Assembly: GCA_958352855.1 (NCBI GenBank)
Contig: CATWQE010000045.1
Location: 1-20,672, forward strand
DNA from: an uncultured Bacillota bacterium
GTDB lineage: Bacteria > Bacillota > Clostridia > Lachnospirales > Lachnospiraceae
Direction of reading: 5' to 3'
DNA length: 20,672 nucleotides
A program made the translations under genes and the position numbers. Below are positions 14,205 to 20,672 of this stretch, one piece after another. The notes under the pieces are model-generated. The model ran no database searches. It worked only from the letters and a program-made list of their open reading frames with translations, and was not told where the DNA came from. Numbering within the stretch: the stretch's first letter is position 1; the number at the start of each line of letters is the position of its first letter.

Positions 14205-14951
14205 TTATTTCACTACCAGAATATTTCCAAAGGCTTTATAGGCTTCTTCCGGCTGTTTATTGGTAATAATTTGCGCCTGCCCCATCTCTCCAAAGCTAAC
14301 CGGCCCTGTTTTGTGAAACTTGCTGCTGTCACAGAGAACATATGGCTTCTGAGTATGTTCCATGGCACAGGTTTTAATCATAGCCTCATTAATATCCGGT
14401 GTGGTAAATCCCGAAACCAGATTTACCCCGTTTGTTCCAAGAAAGCTCTTTGTGAAATTATATTTTTTTAAATTCACATAGGCCTCGTTTCCTACAATTG
14501 CTTCTGTAGCTGCCTTTAGTTCTCCTCCTATTAATGTTACGCGAAATCCGTTTTCCGCCAGCTTCAACGCATGAGAAACAGCATTGGTAACAAAAGAGGC
14601 TGAACGCTGGGTTAAATACGGTATCATATACCCTGTGGTTGTCCCTGCATCCAGATATATAAAATCCTCAGGTTCTACAAGAGCTGCCGCATATCTGGCA
14701 ATCTTCAGCTTTTCTTCCCGGTTCTGATCCATACGCAGGGCAACTTCTTCTTCCCGGATATTGATTCTGCTCTCTGCCTGAACCGCCCCGCCAAAAACCT
14801 TGACCAGCACCCCTTTTTTATGAAGCACATTCAAATCTCTTCGGATGGTAGATTCAGATGCCTGAAACGTTTCTTTTAATTCCTGTACAGTAACACTTCC
14901 CCGACTTTCCAACATCCGCAAAATTTCTTCCTGTCTTTTTTCTGTTAACAT
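14205..14951 (-). CDS. DeoR-family transcriptional regulator of the fructose operon
   Basis: A 248-residue regulator. The N-terminal winged helix (about 1-57) includes VTVQELKETFQASESTIRRD (20-39) and VLVKVFGGAV. The effector domain (about 75-240) has the sugar-phosphate-binding turn DAGTTTGYM (101-109) and GFTTPDINEAMIKTCAM, as in GlpR/FruR/DeoR proteins. The likely ligand is a fructose phosphate, inferred from the operon. GGAGGG precedes the ATG by seven bases. It lies 66 bp downstream of Enzyme I at the far end of the operon. A weak promoter-like TACAAT (14985-14990, minus strand) in the gap could give a basal supply of regulator. The probable operators are the direct repeats upstream of fruK. 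Confidence 0.88.
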   Translation of the reverse strand: MLTEKRQEEILRMLESRGSVTVQELKETFQASESTIRRDLNVLHKKGVLVKVFGGAVQAESRINIREEEVALRMDQNREEKLKIARYAAALVEPEDFIYLDAGTTTGYMIPYLTQRSASFVTNAVSHALKLAENGFRVTLIGGELKAATEAIVGNEAYVNLKKYNFTKSFLGTNGVNLVSGFTTPDINEAMIKTCAMEHTQKPYVLCDSSKFHKTGPVSFGEMGQAQIITNKQPEEAYKAFGNILVVK

Positions 14952-15017
14952 TTACTCGCCCTCCTCTCTGCCTGTCTTCTTGCCATTGTACACGAAATGC
15001 TTCCACAGAACAACCGC

Positions 15018-16679
15018 TTACAGCCAGTTTGCCAATAATTTTTCTCTTTCCTCTTCCACATTGGTTTCCCGTATGATTTTTCTAAGAGGTAAAATCCTTC
15101 CCGGTGATACAGAAAGCTCATCAATACCCATAGCCAGAAACAGCTTCGTAAGTTTTGTATCTGCGCCTAATTCCCCACAGATTCCGCACCAGATATTTTC
15201 CCTGTGTGCATTCTGTACGGTCTGATAAATCATTCGCAGCACCGCTGTATGGTGCGCATCATAAAAAGCGTCCAGCGCTTCATTCTGGCGATCAACTGCC
15301 AAAAGATACTGTGTCAGGTCATTGGTTCCAATACTAAAGAAATCCACCTCTTTTGCCAGAAGGTCACTGATTACAGCCGCAGCCGGAGTTTCAATCATAA
15401 TCCCCTGCTCTACTTCTCCATAAGCCAGGTTTTCTCTGGTTAATTCCTGCTTTACTTCCTCCACAATTTCCTTAATTTTCCGTACTTCCTGTACCGATGT
15501 AATCATGGGGTACATCACAGCCAGCTTTCCATAGGCGCTGGCCCGAAATAATGCCCGAAGCTGTGTTTTAAACACTTCCGGTCTGGTCAGACAGATACGA
15601 ATTGCACGCAGTCCCATTGCCGGATTTTCTTCTTTGGCAAGCTGGAAATAATCTGCCTGTTTATCCGCACCAATATCCAGGGTTCTGATAATCACTCTTT
15701 TTCCGGCCATGGTTTCCGCAACCGTTTTATATACCTTAAACTGCTCTTCCTCTGTGGGGTAAGTTTCACTCTCCAAATACAAAAATTCGCTTCGGAATAA
15801 TCCAATTCCTTCTCCCCCATTTTGCATTACCATAGCCAGATCCTTGCTGTTCCCGATATTAGCATAAGTCAGAACTCTTTGTCCATCCAGGGTTATACTT
15901 TCTTTTCCTTTTAAGGTGAGCAAAAGTTCTTTTTTCTCCTGTTCCTCTGCCTGTTTCTTTCGCAAGCTTTCCAGTGTCTCTTCATCCGGGTCAATATAAA
16001 TACAGCCCTGATTTCCGTCAACAGCGCCGATTTTTCCATCTATACTGGTATCCAGTGGCAGTTCTGTGCCAACCAGCGCCGGTATACTCATTGTCCTGGC
16101 TAAAATAGCAGTATGAGAATTCAAAGAACCATGCACTGTAACAAAAGATAAAATATTCTCTTTGTCCAACTGCACCGTTTCACTTGGCGCCAGATCATCT
16201 GCTACCAGAATCACCGGTTCCTTTGTCATGACAACGCCTTTGTCCGTTCCACTAAGAACAGCAAGCACACGCTCTGAAATATCCCGCACATCTGCGCTGC
16301 GCTCTTTCATATAGTCATCGTCCATGGCTGCAAACATAGCGGCAAAATTATCACTGGTGGTTCCCACTGCATATTCAGCATTTACTCCCTGGGTTCTGAT
16401 AATATTTTCAATAGATTCCAGGTAATCCTCATCTTCTAACATCATCTGATGGATTTCAAAAATAGCTGCATTTGTTTCTCCCACTTCTTTTACCGCTTTT
16501 TCGTACAATGCTCCCAACTGGCTGATAGCAATCTCCTTAGCCTTCTGAAACCGCCGGATTTCTCCTTCTATATCTTGAACTTTGCAACGCACCACCTGCT
16601 GCTGATCTCTTTTATATAAACAAATTTTTCCTATGGCAATGCCATTCAAAACGCTTTTTCCCTGATATACCTTCATCAT
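15018..16679 (-). CDS. ptsI: PTS Enzyme I (phosphoenolpyruvate-protein phosphotransferase)
   Basis: A 553-residue general PTS protein that takes phosphate from PEP and passes it to HPr. The phosphorylated His is His189 in the segment GSLNSHTAILARTMSIPALV. The linker-to-barrel region has LTYANIGNSKDL, the PEP-binding barrel has FRSEFLYLE and MGLRAIRICL, and the C-terminal signature is SIGTNDLTQYLLAVDRQN, followed by the active-site cysteine loop WCGICGELGAD. The first of two adjacent ATGs (16677-16679) was chosen because AGGAGG lies seven bases upstream. The longer ORF to 16775 would run through the ptsH-ptsI hairpin and carries a non-homologous N-terminus. The gene follows HPr after 121 bp containing a terminator-like hairpin. 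Confidence 0.96.
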   Translation of the reverse strand: MMKVYQGKSVLNGIAIGKICLYKRDQQQVVRCKVQDIEGEIRRFQKAKEIAISQLGALYEKAVKEVGETNAAIFEIHQMMLEDEDYLESIENIIRTQGVNAEYAVGTTSDNFAAMFAAMDDDYMKERSADVRDISERVLAVLSGTDKGVVMTKEPVILVADDLAPSETVQLDKENILSFVTVHGSLNSHTAILARTMSIPALVGTELPLDTSIDGKIGAVDGNQGCIYIDPDEETLESLRKKQAEEQEKKELLLTLKGKESITLDGQRVLTYANIGNSKDLAMVMQNGGEGIGLFRSEFLYLESETYPTEEEQFKVYKTVAETMAGKRVIIRTLDIGADKQADYFQLAKEENPAMGLRAIRICLTRPEVFKTQLRALFRASAYGKLAVMYPMITSVQEVRKIKEIVEEVKQELTRENLAYGEVEQGIMIETPAAAVISDLLAKEVDFFSIGTNDLTQYLLAVDRQNEALDAFYDAHHTAVLRMIYQTVQNAHRENIWCGICGELGADTKLTKLFLAMGIDELSVSPGRILPLRKIIRETNVEEEREKLLANWL

Positions 16680-16709
16680 CCTGTTTCCTCCTGCTTTCTT
16701 TATCCATGC

Positions 16710-16756
16710 AAAAAGGGCCATGCACAGGGAACAATTTCTGTTTCTGTGCACAGCCC
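16710..16756 (-). terminator. Intercistronic terminator/attenuator between ptsH and ptsI
   Basis: On the minus-strand RNA, 16744-16756 pairs with 16715-16727 as an uninterrupted 13-bp stem (GGGCUGUGCACAG with CUGUGCAUGGCCC, including two G-U pairs) around a 16-nt loop. Five U follow at once. On the plus strand the two wobble positions are C-A mismatches, which supports a function in minus-strand RNA. It should reduce ptsI and regulator expression relative to the upstream genes. Confidence 0.7.
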
Positions 16757-16800
16757 CTGGCTCATTCCGCGACATATAGCACTGGATTTCTGTCTGAATC

Positions 16801-17058
16801 CTATAAATTTTCTTTCAAAAAGTTTTCTAATACTGCTGCTGCCTCTTCCTCATCGGCACCTTCTACCTGAATCTGTATTTCTTCTCCCTGTTTCACAGCA
16901 AGTCCCATTAATCCAAAAATTTTCTTTGCATCTGCTGCCTTTCCGTTTTTCACGATTTTTACAGTAGAAGCGAATACTTTTGCCGCTTTTACAAACTCAC
17001 CTGCCGGACGTGCATGGATTCCTTCCTGATCTGTAATAACATAAGAAAATGTTTTCAT
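16801..17058 (-). CDS. ptsH: HPr phosphocarrier protein lacking the regulatory Ser46
   Basis: An 85-residue HPr that carries phosphate from Enzyme I to the fructose IIA domain. The catalytic His15 is present in GIHARPAG (13-20), and the core fold is typical (EFVKAAKVF; MGLAVKQGEEI). The helix that normally reads KSI at 45-47 with Ser46, the HPr kinase target in Firmicutes, reads AKKIFGLMG here, with Lys at 46. His-dependent phosphotransfer should be intact, but Ser46 phosphorylation and the CcpA partnership cannot occur through this protein. AGGAGG precedes the ATG by nine bases. The gene follows the IIABC gene by 19 bp. Confidence 0.96.
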   Translation of the reverse strand: MKTFSYVITDQEGIHARPAGEFVKAAKVFASTVKIVKNGKAADAKKIFGLMGLAVKQGEEIQIQVEGADEEEAAAVLENFLKENL

Positions 17059-17077
17059 ACTATTTTTCCTCCTAAAT

Positions 17078-18982
17078 TCATACTTTCTTTTTTAATAATC
17101 CTAAAAGCAGTGCTCCTGCCACAGTTCCTACTACCAATGCCAGCAGATACATCAATGCATGCTCTACCACTGGAAAGACAAAAATTCCACCATGAGGCGC
17201 CATCAGGGTACATCCAAAAGCCATGGACAGCGCGCCGGAAATTGCTGCGCCTGCCACACAGGATGGCAAAACACGAATTGGATCCGAAGCCGCAAAAGGA
17301 ATTGCGCCTTCTGTGATAAATGCAAGGCCCATAATAAAGTTTACCGGACCAGATTCTCTTTCTTCTTTTGTAAATTTATGTTTAAACAATAAAGTTGCCA
17401 GAGCAATGGCACAGGGAGGAACCATACCTCCAATCATTACTGCTGCCATAATATCATAGTTTCCTGCTGCAATAGAAGCAGTTCCGAAAACATAAGCTGC
17501 CTTGTTAAAAGGGCCTCCCATATCCAGGGACATCATTCCTGCAACAATCATTCCCAATACTATTTTACTGGAACCGCCCATATTGGTCAATGCTGTATTC
17601 AGAGATGTATTTAATGCTCCTATCGGTGGTTCTATCACAAAATTCATGATAAGTCCCATCAGGAGAATTCCCACAAAGGGATAAAGTAATACCGGAGCAA
17701 TTTTCTCAAGCGCCTGTGGAAGTTTGCTGAATATCTTCTGTAAAAGCAGAATCAAATATCCTGCCAGAAATCCTGCTGCCAGCGCGCCCAGAAATCCTGA
17801 TTTTCCATTTGCCGCCATCATACCCCCTACAAATCCAAGAGCCAGGCCCGGTCTGTCACCAATACTCATGGCAATAAAGCCCGCCAGAACAGGCAGCATA
17901 AAACCAAATGCCACATTTCCTATCTCTTTCAAAGTAGCTGCCGCAGGTGTGATACTTCCGAAGTTTCCTCTGGCCTCTGCTGAAAGTGTATTAATATCTA
18001 CGCTTAAACCGTCAATAAGAAATGCCAGCGCTATTAAAATTCCCCCTCCCACAACAAAGGGAAGCATATGAGACACTCCGTTCATAAGCTGCATGTAAAT
18101 CTTATGTCCTGTGCCTCCTGATGTCTTTGCAGAAGCTGCTTCACTGGGTTTTCCAGACTGGTAGACCGGTACTTCTCCACTCATAGCACGTTCTATTAAC
18201 TGTTCTGCTTTGCTGATTCCGTCAGATACCGGACATTCAATCAATTTCTTTCCATGAAAGCGATCCATTGGAACCTTTGCATCTGCCGCTACAATGATGC
18301 AGTCCGCTTCTCGGATTTCTTCCTCTGTAAGCACATTTTTAGCGCCGCCAGATCCTCTGGTCTCAACCTTTATAAAGCAATTTTTCGCTTTTGCCGCCTT
18401 TTCCAGTCCTTCTGCCGCCATATATGTATGGGCAATACCGGTAGGACAGGAGGTGACTGCAAGAATTTTACAGGCATCTGCCGCTGTTTCTGTGTAAGCT
18501 TCAAGCTGTTCCTCTAAAGCCGGCTTTTCTTCATCTGTTTCATCAATGATTTTCAGAAATTCTTCTACGTCGGATGCCTGTTTTAATCTTTCTACAAATT
18601 CTTCATCCATAAGAAGAACTGATAACTTGCTTAATACATCCAGATGAACATTATCTTTTGTATTCGGGGCTGCAATCAAAAAAATCAAATGCACCGGTTC
18701 CCCATCCAGGGAATCAAAATCCACACCATCTTTCACTACCATTGCAGCTAAGCCCGGCTTCATTACAGCATCACATTTTCCATGGGGAATGGCAATGCCT
18801 TCTCCTATTCCTGTGGTACTCTCTTCTTCTCTTAAATATACCTGTCTGCGGTAAGCTTCCTCATCACTGATTTTTCCACTTCTGACCATTAATTCTACTG
18901 CCTGATCCAACGCTTCCTGTTTGGATGTGGGAGCTGCGTGTAAGGAAATACTTCTTTTATCAAGTAATTCTGTAATCCTCAT
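17078..18982 (-). CDS. fruA: PTS fructose transporter subunit IIABC
   Basis: A 634-residue fused fructose permease. The IIA domain (about 1-150) has the phospho-His site GIAIPHGKCD (His67). The IIB domain (about 171-270) begins KILAVTSCPTGIAHTYMAAE, with Cys179 as the phosphate carrier. The IIC membrane domain (about 292-634) starts KIYMQLMNGVSHMLPFVVGG, has many membrane segments and includes SLDMGGPFNKAAY and FITEGAIPFAA. IIA-IIB-IIC order in one chain is the common Firmicute fructose arrangement; imported fructose leaves as fructose-1-phosphate for the kinase encoded just upstream. AAGGAG lies six bases before the ATG. It is separated from fruK by 12 bp and from ptsH by 19 bp, so all three are cotranscribed. 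Confidence 0.96.
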   Translation of the reverse strand: MRITELLDKRSISLHAAPTSKQEALDQAVELMVRSGKISDEEAYRRQVYLREEESTTGIGEGIAIPHGKCDAVMKPGLAAMVVKDGVDFDSLDGEPVHLIFLIAAPNTKDNVHLDVLSKLSVLLMDEEFVERLKQASDVEEFLKIIDETDEEKPALEEQLEAYTETAADACKILAVTSCPTGIAHTYMAAEGLEKAAKAKNCFIKVETRGSGGAKNVLTEEEIREADCIIVAADAKVPMDRFHGKKLIECPVSDGISKAEQLIERAMSGEVPVYQSGKPSEAASAKTSGGTGHKIYMQLMNGVSHMLPFVVGGGILIALAFLIDGLSVDINTLSAEARGNFGSITPAAATLKEIGNVAFGFMLPVLAGFIAMSIGDRPGLALGFVGGMMAANGKSGFLGALAAGFLAGYLILLLQKIFSKLPQALEKIAPVLLYPFVGILLMGLIMNFVIEPPIGALNTSLNTALTNMGGSSKIVLGMIVAGMMSLDMGGPFNKAAYVFGTASIAAGNYDIMAAVMIGGMVPPCAIALATLLFKHKFTKEERESGPVNFIMGLAFITEGAIPFAASDPIRVLPSCVAGAAISGALSMAFGCTLMAPHGGIFVFPVVEHALMYLLALVVGTVAGALLLGLLKKKV

Positions 18983-18994
18983 ATTTTTCTCCTT

Positions 18995-19903
18995 TTATTG
19001 TCTCAACTGCTGATAAACAGCCTGAACCTCTTCCCTTGTTGCCAGATATTTTGAAAAAGCACTGGCGCTTCCTGCCGCTACGCCCATGCAAAATGCATGT
19101 TCATAGTCTCTTTGTTCCAGCCATCCTGCAAGAAATCCCGCCACCATGGAATCTCCTGCTCCTACTGCATTCACAAGGGTTCCCTGGGGAGCCGGTTTTC
19201 CATAGACTTCTCCGTTTTCTGCCACCAGTACAGCTCCTTCTCCTGCCATAGATACCAGCACATTTCTGGCGCCTTTTTCCTGAAGCTTTCTCGCATATGG
19301 AATCACAGCTTCTCTGGTCTGTAATTCTACTCCAAAGATTTCCCCCAGCTCATGGTTATTCGGTTTAATCAAAAACGGCTGATATTTCAGTACGTTCAAA
19401 AGCAGGTCCCTGGTGGCATCTACCACACAAAGAATCTCTTTTCCTGAAAGCCGGTCCAGAATATCCCTGTATAAACAATCTGGAAGGCTTTCCGGAATGC
19501 TTCCGGCTAAAACCAGTACATCTCCCTTTTGCAGCCGTTCCAGTTTTCTGAAAAGTTCTTCGACTTCCTTTTTCTGAATAGCCGGCCCCATTCCATTGAT
19601 TTCAGTTCCGTCAAAATCCTTCAATTTTACATTGATTCTGGAAAATCCATTTGGAATCCTGATAAAGTCACAGCGAAAGCCTATGTCTTCTATCATCCGC
19701 TCAATTTCAATTCCGGTAAAGCCTGCTGTAAATCCCAGGGCTGTGTTTTCAACTCCCAGATTCTGAAGTACTGTGGAAACATTAATTCCTTTTCCTCCCG
19801 GAAGCATCTGCTCTTCCCTGGTTCTGTTGGTCATTCCCATTTCAAATCCGTTTAGAGAAACAATGTAGTCCAAAGAAGGATTAAAGGTAACTGTATAGAC
19901 CAT
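18995..19903 (-). CDS. fruK: 1-phosphofructokinase (PfkB family)
   Basis: A 302-residue PfkB-family sugar kinase that phosphorylates fructose-1-phosphate to fructose-1,6-bisphosphate. The N-terminus VYTVTFNPSLDYIVSLNGF and the substrate motif LPGGKGINVS (34-43) are typical of FruK/LacC proteins. The signature VNAVGAGDSMVAGFLAG (244-260) contains the catalytic base Asp251 and the anion hole. Tagatose-6-phosphate kinase (LacC) is a close relative, but the fructose PTS next door makes FruK the better call. AGGAGG lies eight bases before the ATG. It is the first gene of the operon, and its promoter is overlain by a direct-repeat array. Confidence 0.94.
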   Translation of the reverse strand: MVYTVTFNPSLDYIVSLNGFEMGMTNRTREEQMLPGGKGINVSTVLQNLGVENTALGFTAGFTGIEIERMIEDIGFRCDFIRIPNGFSRINVKLKDFDGTEINGMGPAIQKKEVEELFRKLERLQKGDVLVLAGSIPESLPDCLYRDILDRLSGKEILCVVDATRDLLLNVLKYQPFLIKPNNHELGEIFGVELQTREAVIPYARKLQEKGARNVLVSMAGEGAVLVAENGEVYGKPAPQGTLVNAVGAGDSMVAGFLAGWLEQRDYEHAFCMGVAAGSASAFSKYLATREEVQAVYQQLRQ

Positions 19904-19938
19904 GTTTTTTACCTCCTGTCCTTTTCTTTTATGACTAC

Positions 19939-19967
19939 ATTATACAATCATATTCATTCATTTTCAA
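19939..19967 (-). promoter_or_regulatory. fruK: Promoter of the fructose operon
   Basis: On the minus strand TTGAAA (19962-19967) and TATAAT (19939-19944) are separated by exactly 17 bp. Repeats in the spacer and at the -35 overlap it, which is what a repressor-controlled promoter would show. The stop of the upstream ABC gene is about 70 bp away, with no terminator between, so readthrough from that gene is also possible. Confidence 0.7.
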
Positions 19968-20039
19968 TCATATTAATTCACAATATTTTCCTTTTATTTT
20001 TATATATTTTTCACAATCATTTAAACTCATTCACAATCA
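19941..20039 (-). repeat. Direct-repeat operator array upstream of fruK (candidate DeoR sites)
   Basis: In plus orientation, CAATCATATT-ATTCA occurs at 19945-19960 and again at 19965-19980, 20 bp apart with one difference. TTCACAATCA occurs exactly at 20010-20019 and 20030-20039, also 20 bp apart; a variant TTCACAATA lies at 19977-19985. DeoR-family repressors commonly bind such tandem repeats. Two pairs with two-turn spacing, one over the promoter and one upstream, suggest cooperative or looped binding. The regulator assignment is inferred from the operon. Confidence 0.6.
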
Positions 20040-20672
20040 GTCATTTCCATTGCAATTCGTCACATAAATATAAGCATCCTCCAAAGTAGCCGGAACGGAC
20101 ACACATTCCAGTTTCGGCTGCGTTTCTGCAATCACTCTTAACTGCAGTCCCTCCTCCACGTATTGTTTTGACGTAATACGATACTTGCCTTCTACTTCTC
20201 TTGCCTTTGCCTCATCCGGCACCTGGCAAACCCAGATTTTCCCCTGTGCCTCTTCCGCCAGATTCTTCACAGAACCGGCATAGAGAAAACTGCCTTTGTG
20301 CATAATAGCAAGTTGGTTGCACGTAGCCGCTAAATCTTCTACCACATGGGTGGAAAACAAAACCGTTCTGTTTTCAGAAAAATCCACCAACAGGTTGCGG
20401 ATACGAATCCGTTCCTCCGGGTCTAAACCTGTAGTCGGTTCATCCACAATCAGAAATTCCGGCTCATTTAAAAGCGCCTGCACTAACCCCACCCGCCTTT
20501 TCATACCACCGGATAATTGTTTCATTTTCTTTTTTCTGTGTTCTGTAAGACTGGTTTTTTCCAGATAATATTGAATCCGTCTCTTACATTCCACCTTGGG
20601 AACTCCTGCTAAATCCCCCATGTATTCCAGACATTCCTGGACTGTCAAATTGGGATAAAGGTCAATTTCCTG
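20037..20672 (-). CDS. ABC transporter ATP-binding protein (partial, N-terminus beyond window)
   Basis: The C-terminal 211 residues of an ABC ATPase; the reading frame is open to the window edge and begins at the Q-loop (QEIDLYPNLTVQECLEYMGD). The signature is LSGGMKRRVGLVQALL, Walker B is FLIVDEPTTGLDPEE, and the H-loop is STHVVED. The Walker A part lies outside. The C-terminal extension of about 80 residues (KIWVCQVPDEAKAREVEG onward) resembles ATPases of ABC-2-type exporters, so export of a lipid, peptide or drug-like compound is more likely than uptake. The permease is not in view. The stop codon overlaps the most distal fruK operator repeat. Confidence 0.9.
   Translation of the reverse strand, partial: QEIDLYPNLTVQECLEYMGDLAGVPKVECKRRIQYYLEKTSLTEHRKKKMKQLSGGMKRRVGLVQALLNEPEFLIVDEPTTGLDPEERIRIRNLLVDFSENRTVLFSTHVVEDLAATCNQLAIMHKGSFLYAGSVKNLAEEAQGKIWVCQVPDEAKAREVEGKYRITSKQYVEEGLQLRVIAETQPKLECVSVPATLEDAYIYVTNCNGND

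Noticed and set aside
16680..16775. 32-residue N-terminal extension of Enzyme I
   Set aside because: It runs through the ptsH-ptsI hairpin, has no ribosome site, and is not Enzyme I-like; the ATG at 16679 has AGGAGG.
19941..20039. CRISPR array in the repeated CAATCA region
   Set aside because: Repeats are about 10-16 bp with 20-bp periodicity and no unique spacers of CRISPR length; operator repeats explain them better.

Overview
The window looks like a chromosomal segment of an anaerobic Firmicute, most likely a Lachnospiraceae-type gut clostridium (Blautia/Dorea/Ruminococcus-like). The evidence is a SCIFF ranthipeptide with its radical SAM maturase, a sortase-type surface protein ending in a [V/N]xTGD-style signal, strong AGGAGG ribosome sites, a pyruvate formate-lyase system, a DUF4349 lipoprotein and a complete fructose PTS. 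The genus is an inference from gene content and protein flavour. No tRNA, rRNA, CRISPR array or insertion sequence was recognised.

Layout. (1) 1-3485, minus strand: a 692-residue Pro/Glu-rich surface protein, a small TIGR04086-like membrane protein, the 46-residue SCIFF peptide precursor, and the N-terminal 208 residues of its maturase, cut by the window edge. (2) 3675-5683, plus strand: a CNNM/CBS transporter-like (hemolysin family) protein and a YesL-like membrane protein, closed by a bidirectional terminator shared with a convergent orphan membrane protein (5739-6401, minus). (3) 6606-9688, plus strand: a pyruvate formate-lyase operon in which the enzyme is physically split. The large subunit has the Cys-Cys active site but no glycyl radical domain. 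A separate 80-residue ORF carries the RVSGYAVNF glycyl radical loop, and the activase gene overlaps its end. (4) 9751-12650, minus strand: a DUF4143-type ATPase, a YdcF-like protein and a DUF4349 lipoprotein. A perfect 40-bp palindrome lies between the first two. (5) 12799-14178, plus strand: a class-3-like aldehyde dehydrogenase, divergent from the lipoprotein. (6) 14205-19903, minus strand: a fructose operon in the order 1-phosphofructokinase, fructose PTS IIABC, HPr, Enzyme I, DeoR-type regulator. (7) 20037-20672, minus strand: the C-terminal part of an ABC transporter ATPase.

How the genes work together. The fructose operon encodes a self-contained phosphorelay: PEP to Enzyme I (His189) to HPr (His15) to IIA (His67) to IIB (Cys179). 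IIC then imports fructose as fructose-1-phosphate, and FruK converts it to fructose-1,6-bisphosphate for glycolysis. The DeoR protein at the operon end probably reads a sugar phosphate and binds the direct-repeat array that overlaps the fruK promoter. The HPr has Lys where the HPr-kinase serine (Ser46) normally lies. A strong hairpin plus U-tract between ptsH and ptsI suggests graded expression. Pyruvate from glycolysis can go to acetyl-CoA and formate through the split PFL, activated by its radical SAM activase.

The items most worth a second look are the naturally split PFL with its Cys-rich added tail, the 40-bp perfect palindrome overlapping the ATPase promoter, the HPr lacking Ser46, and two hairpins whose mismatches become G-U pairs only on the minus-strand RNA, one of which buries a ribosome site.
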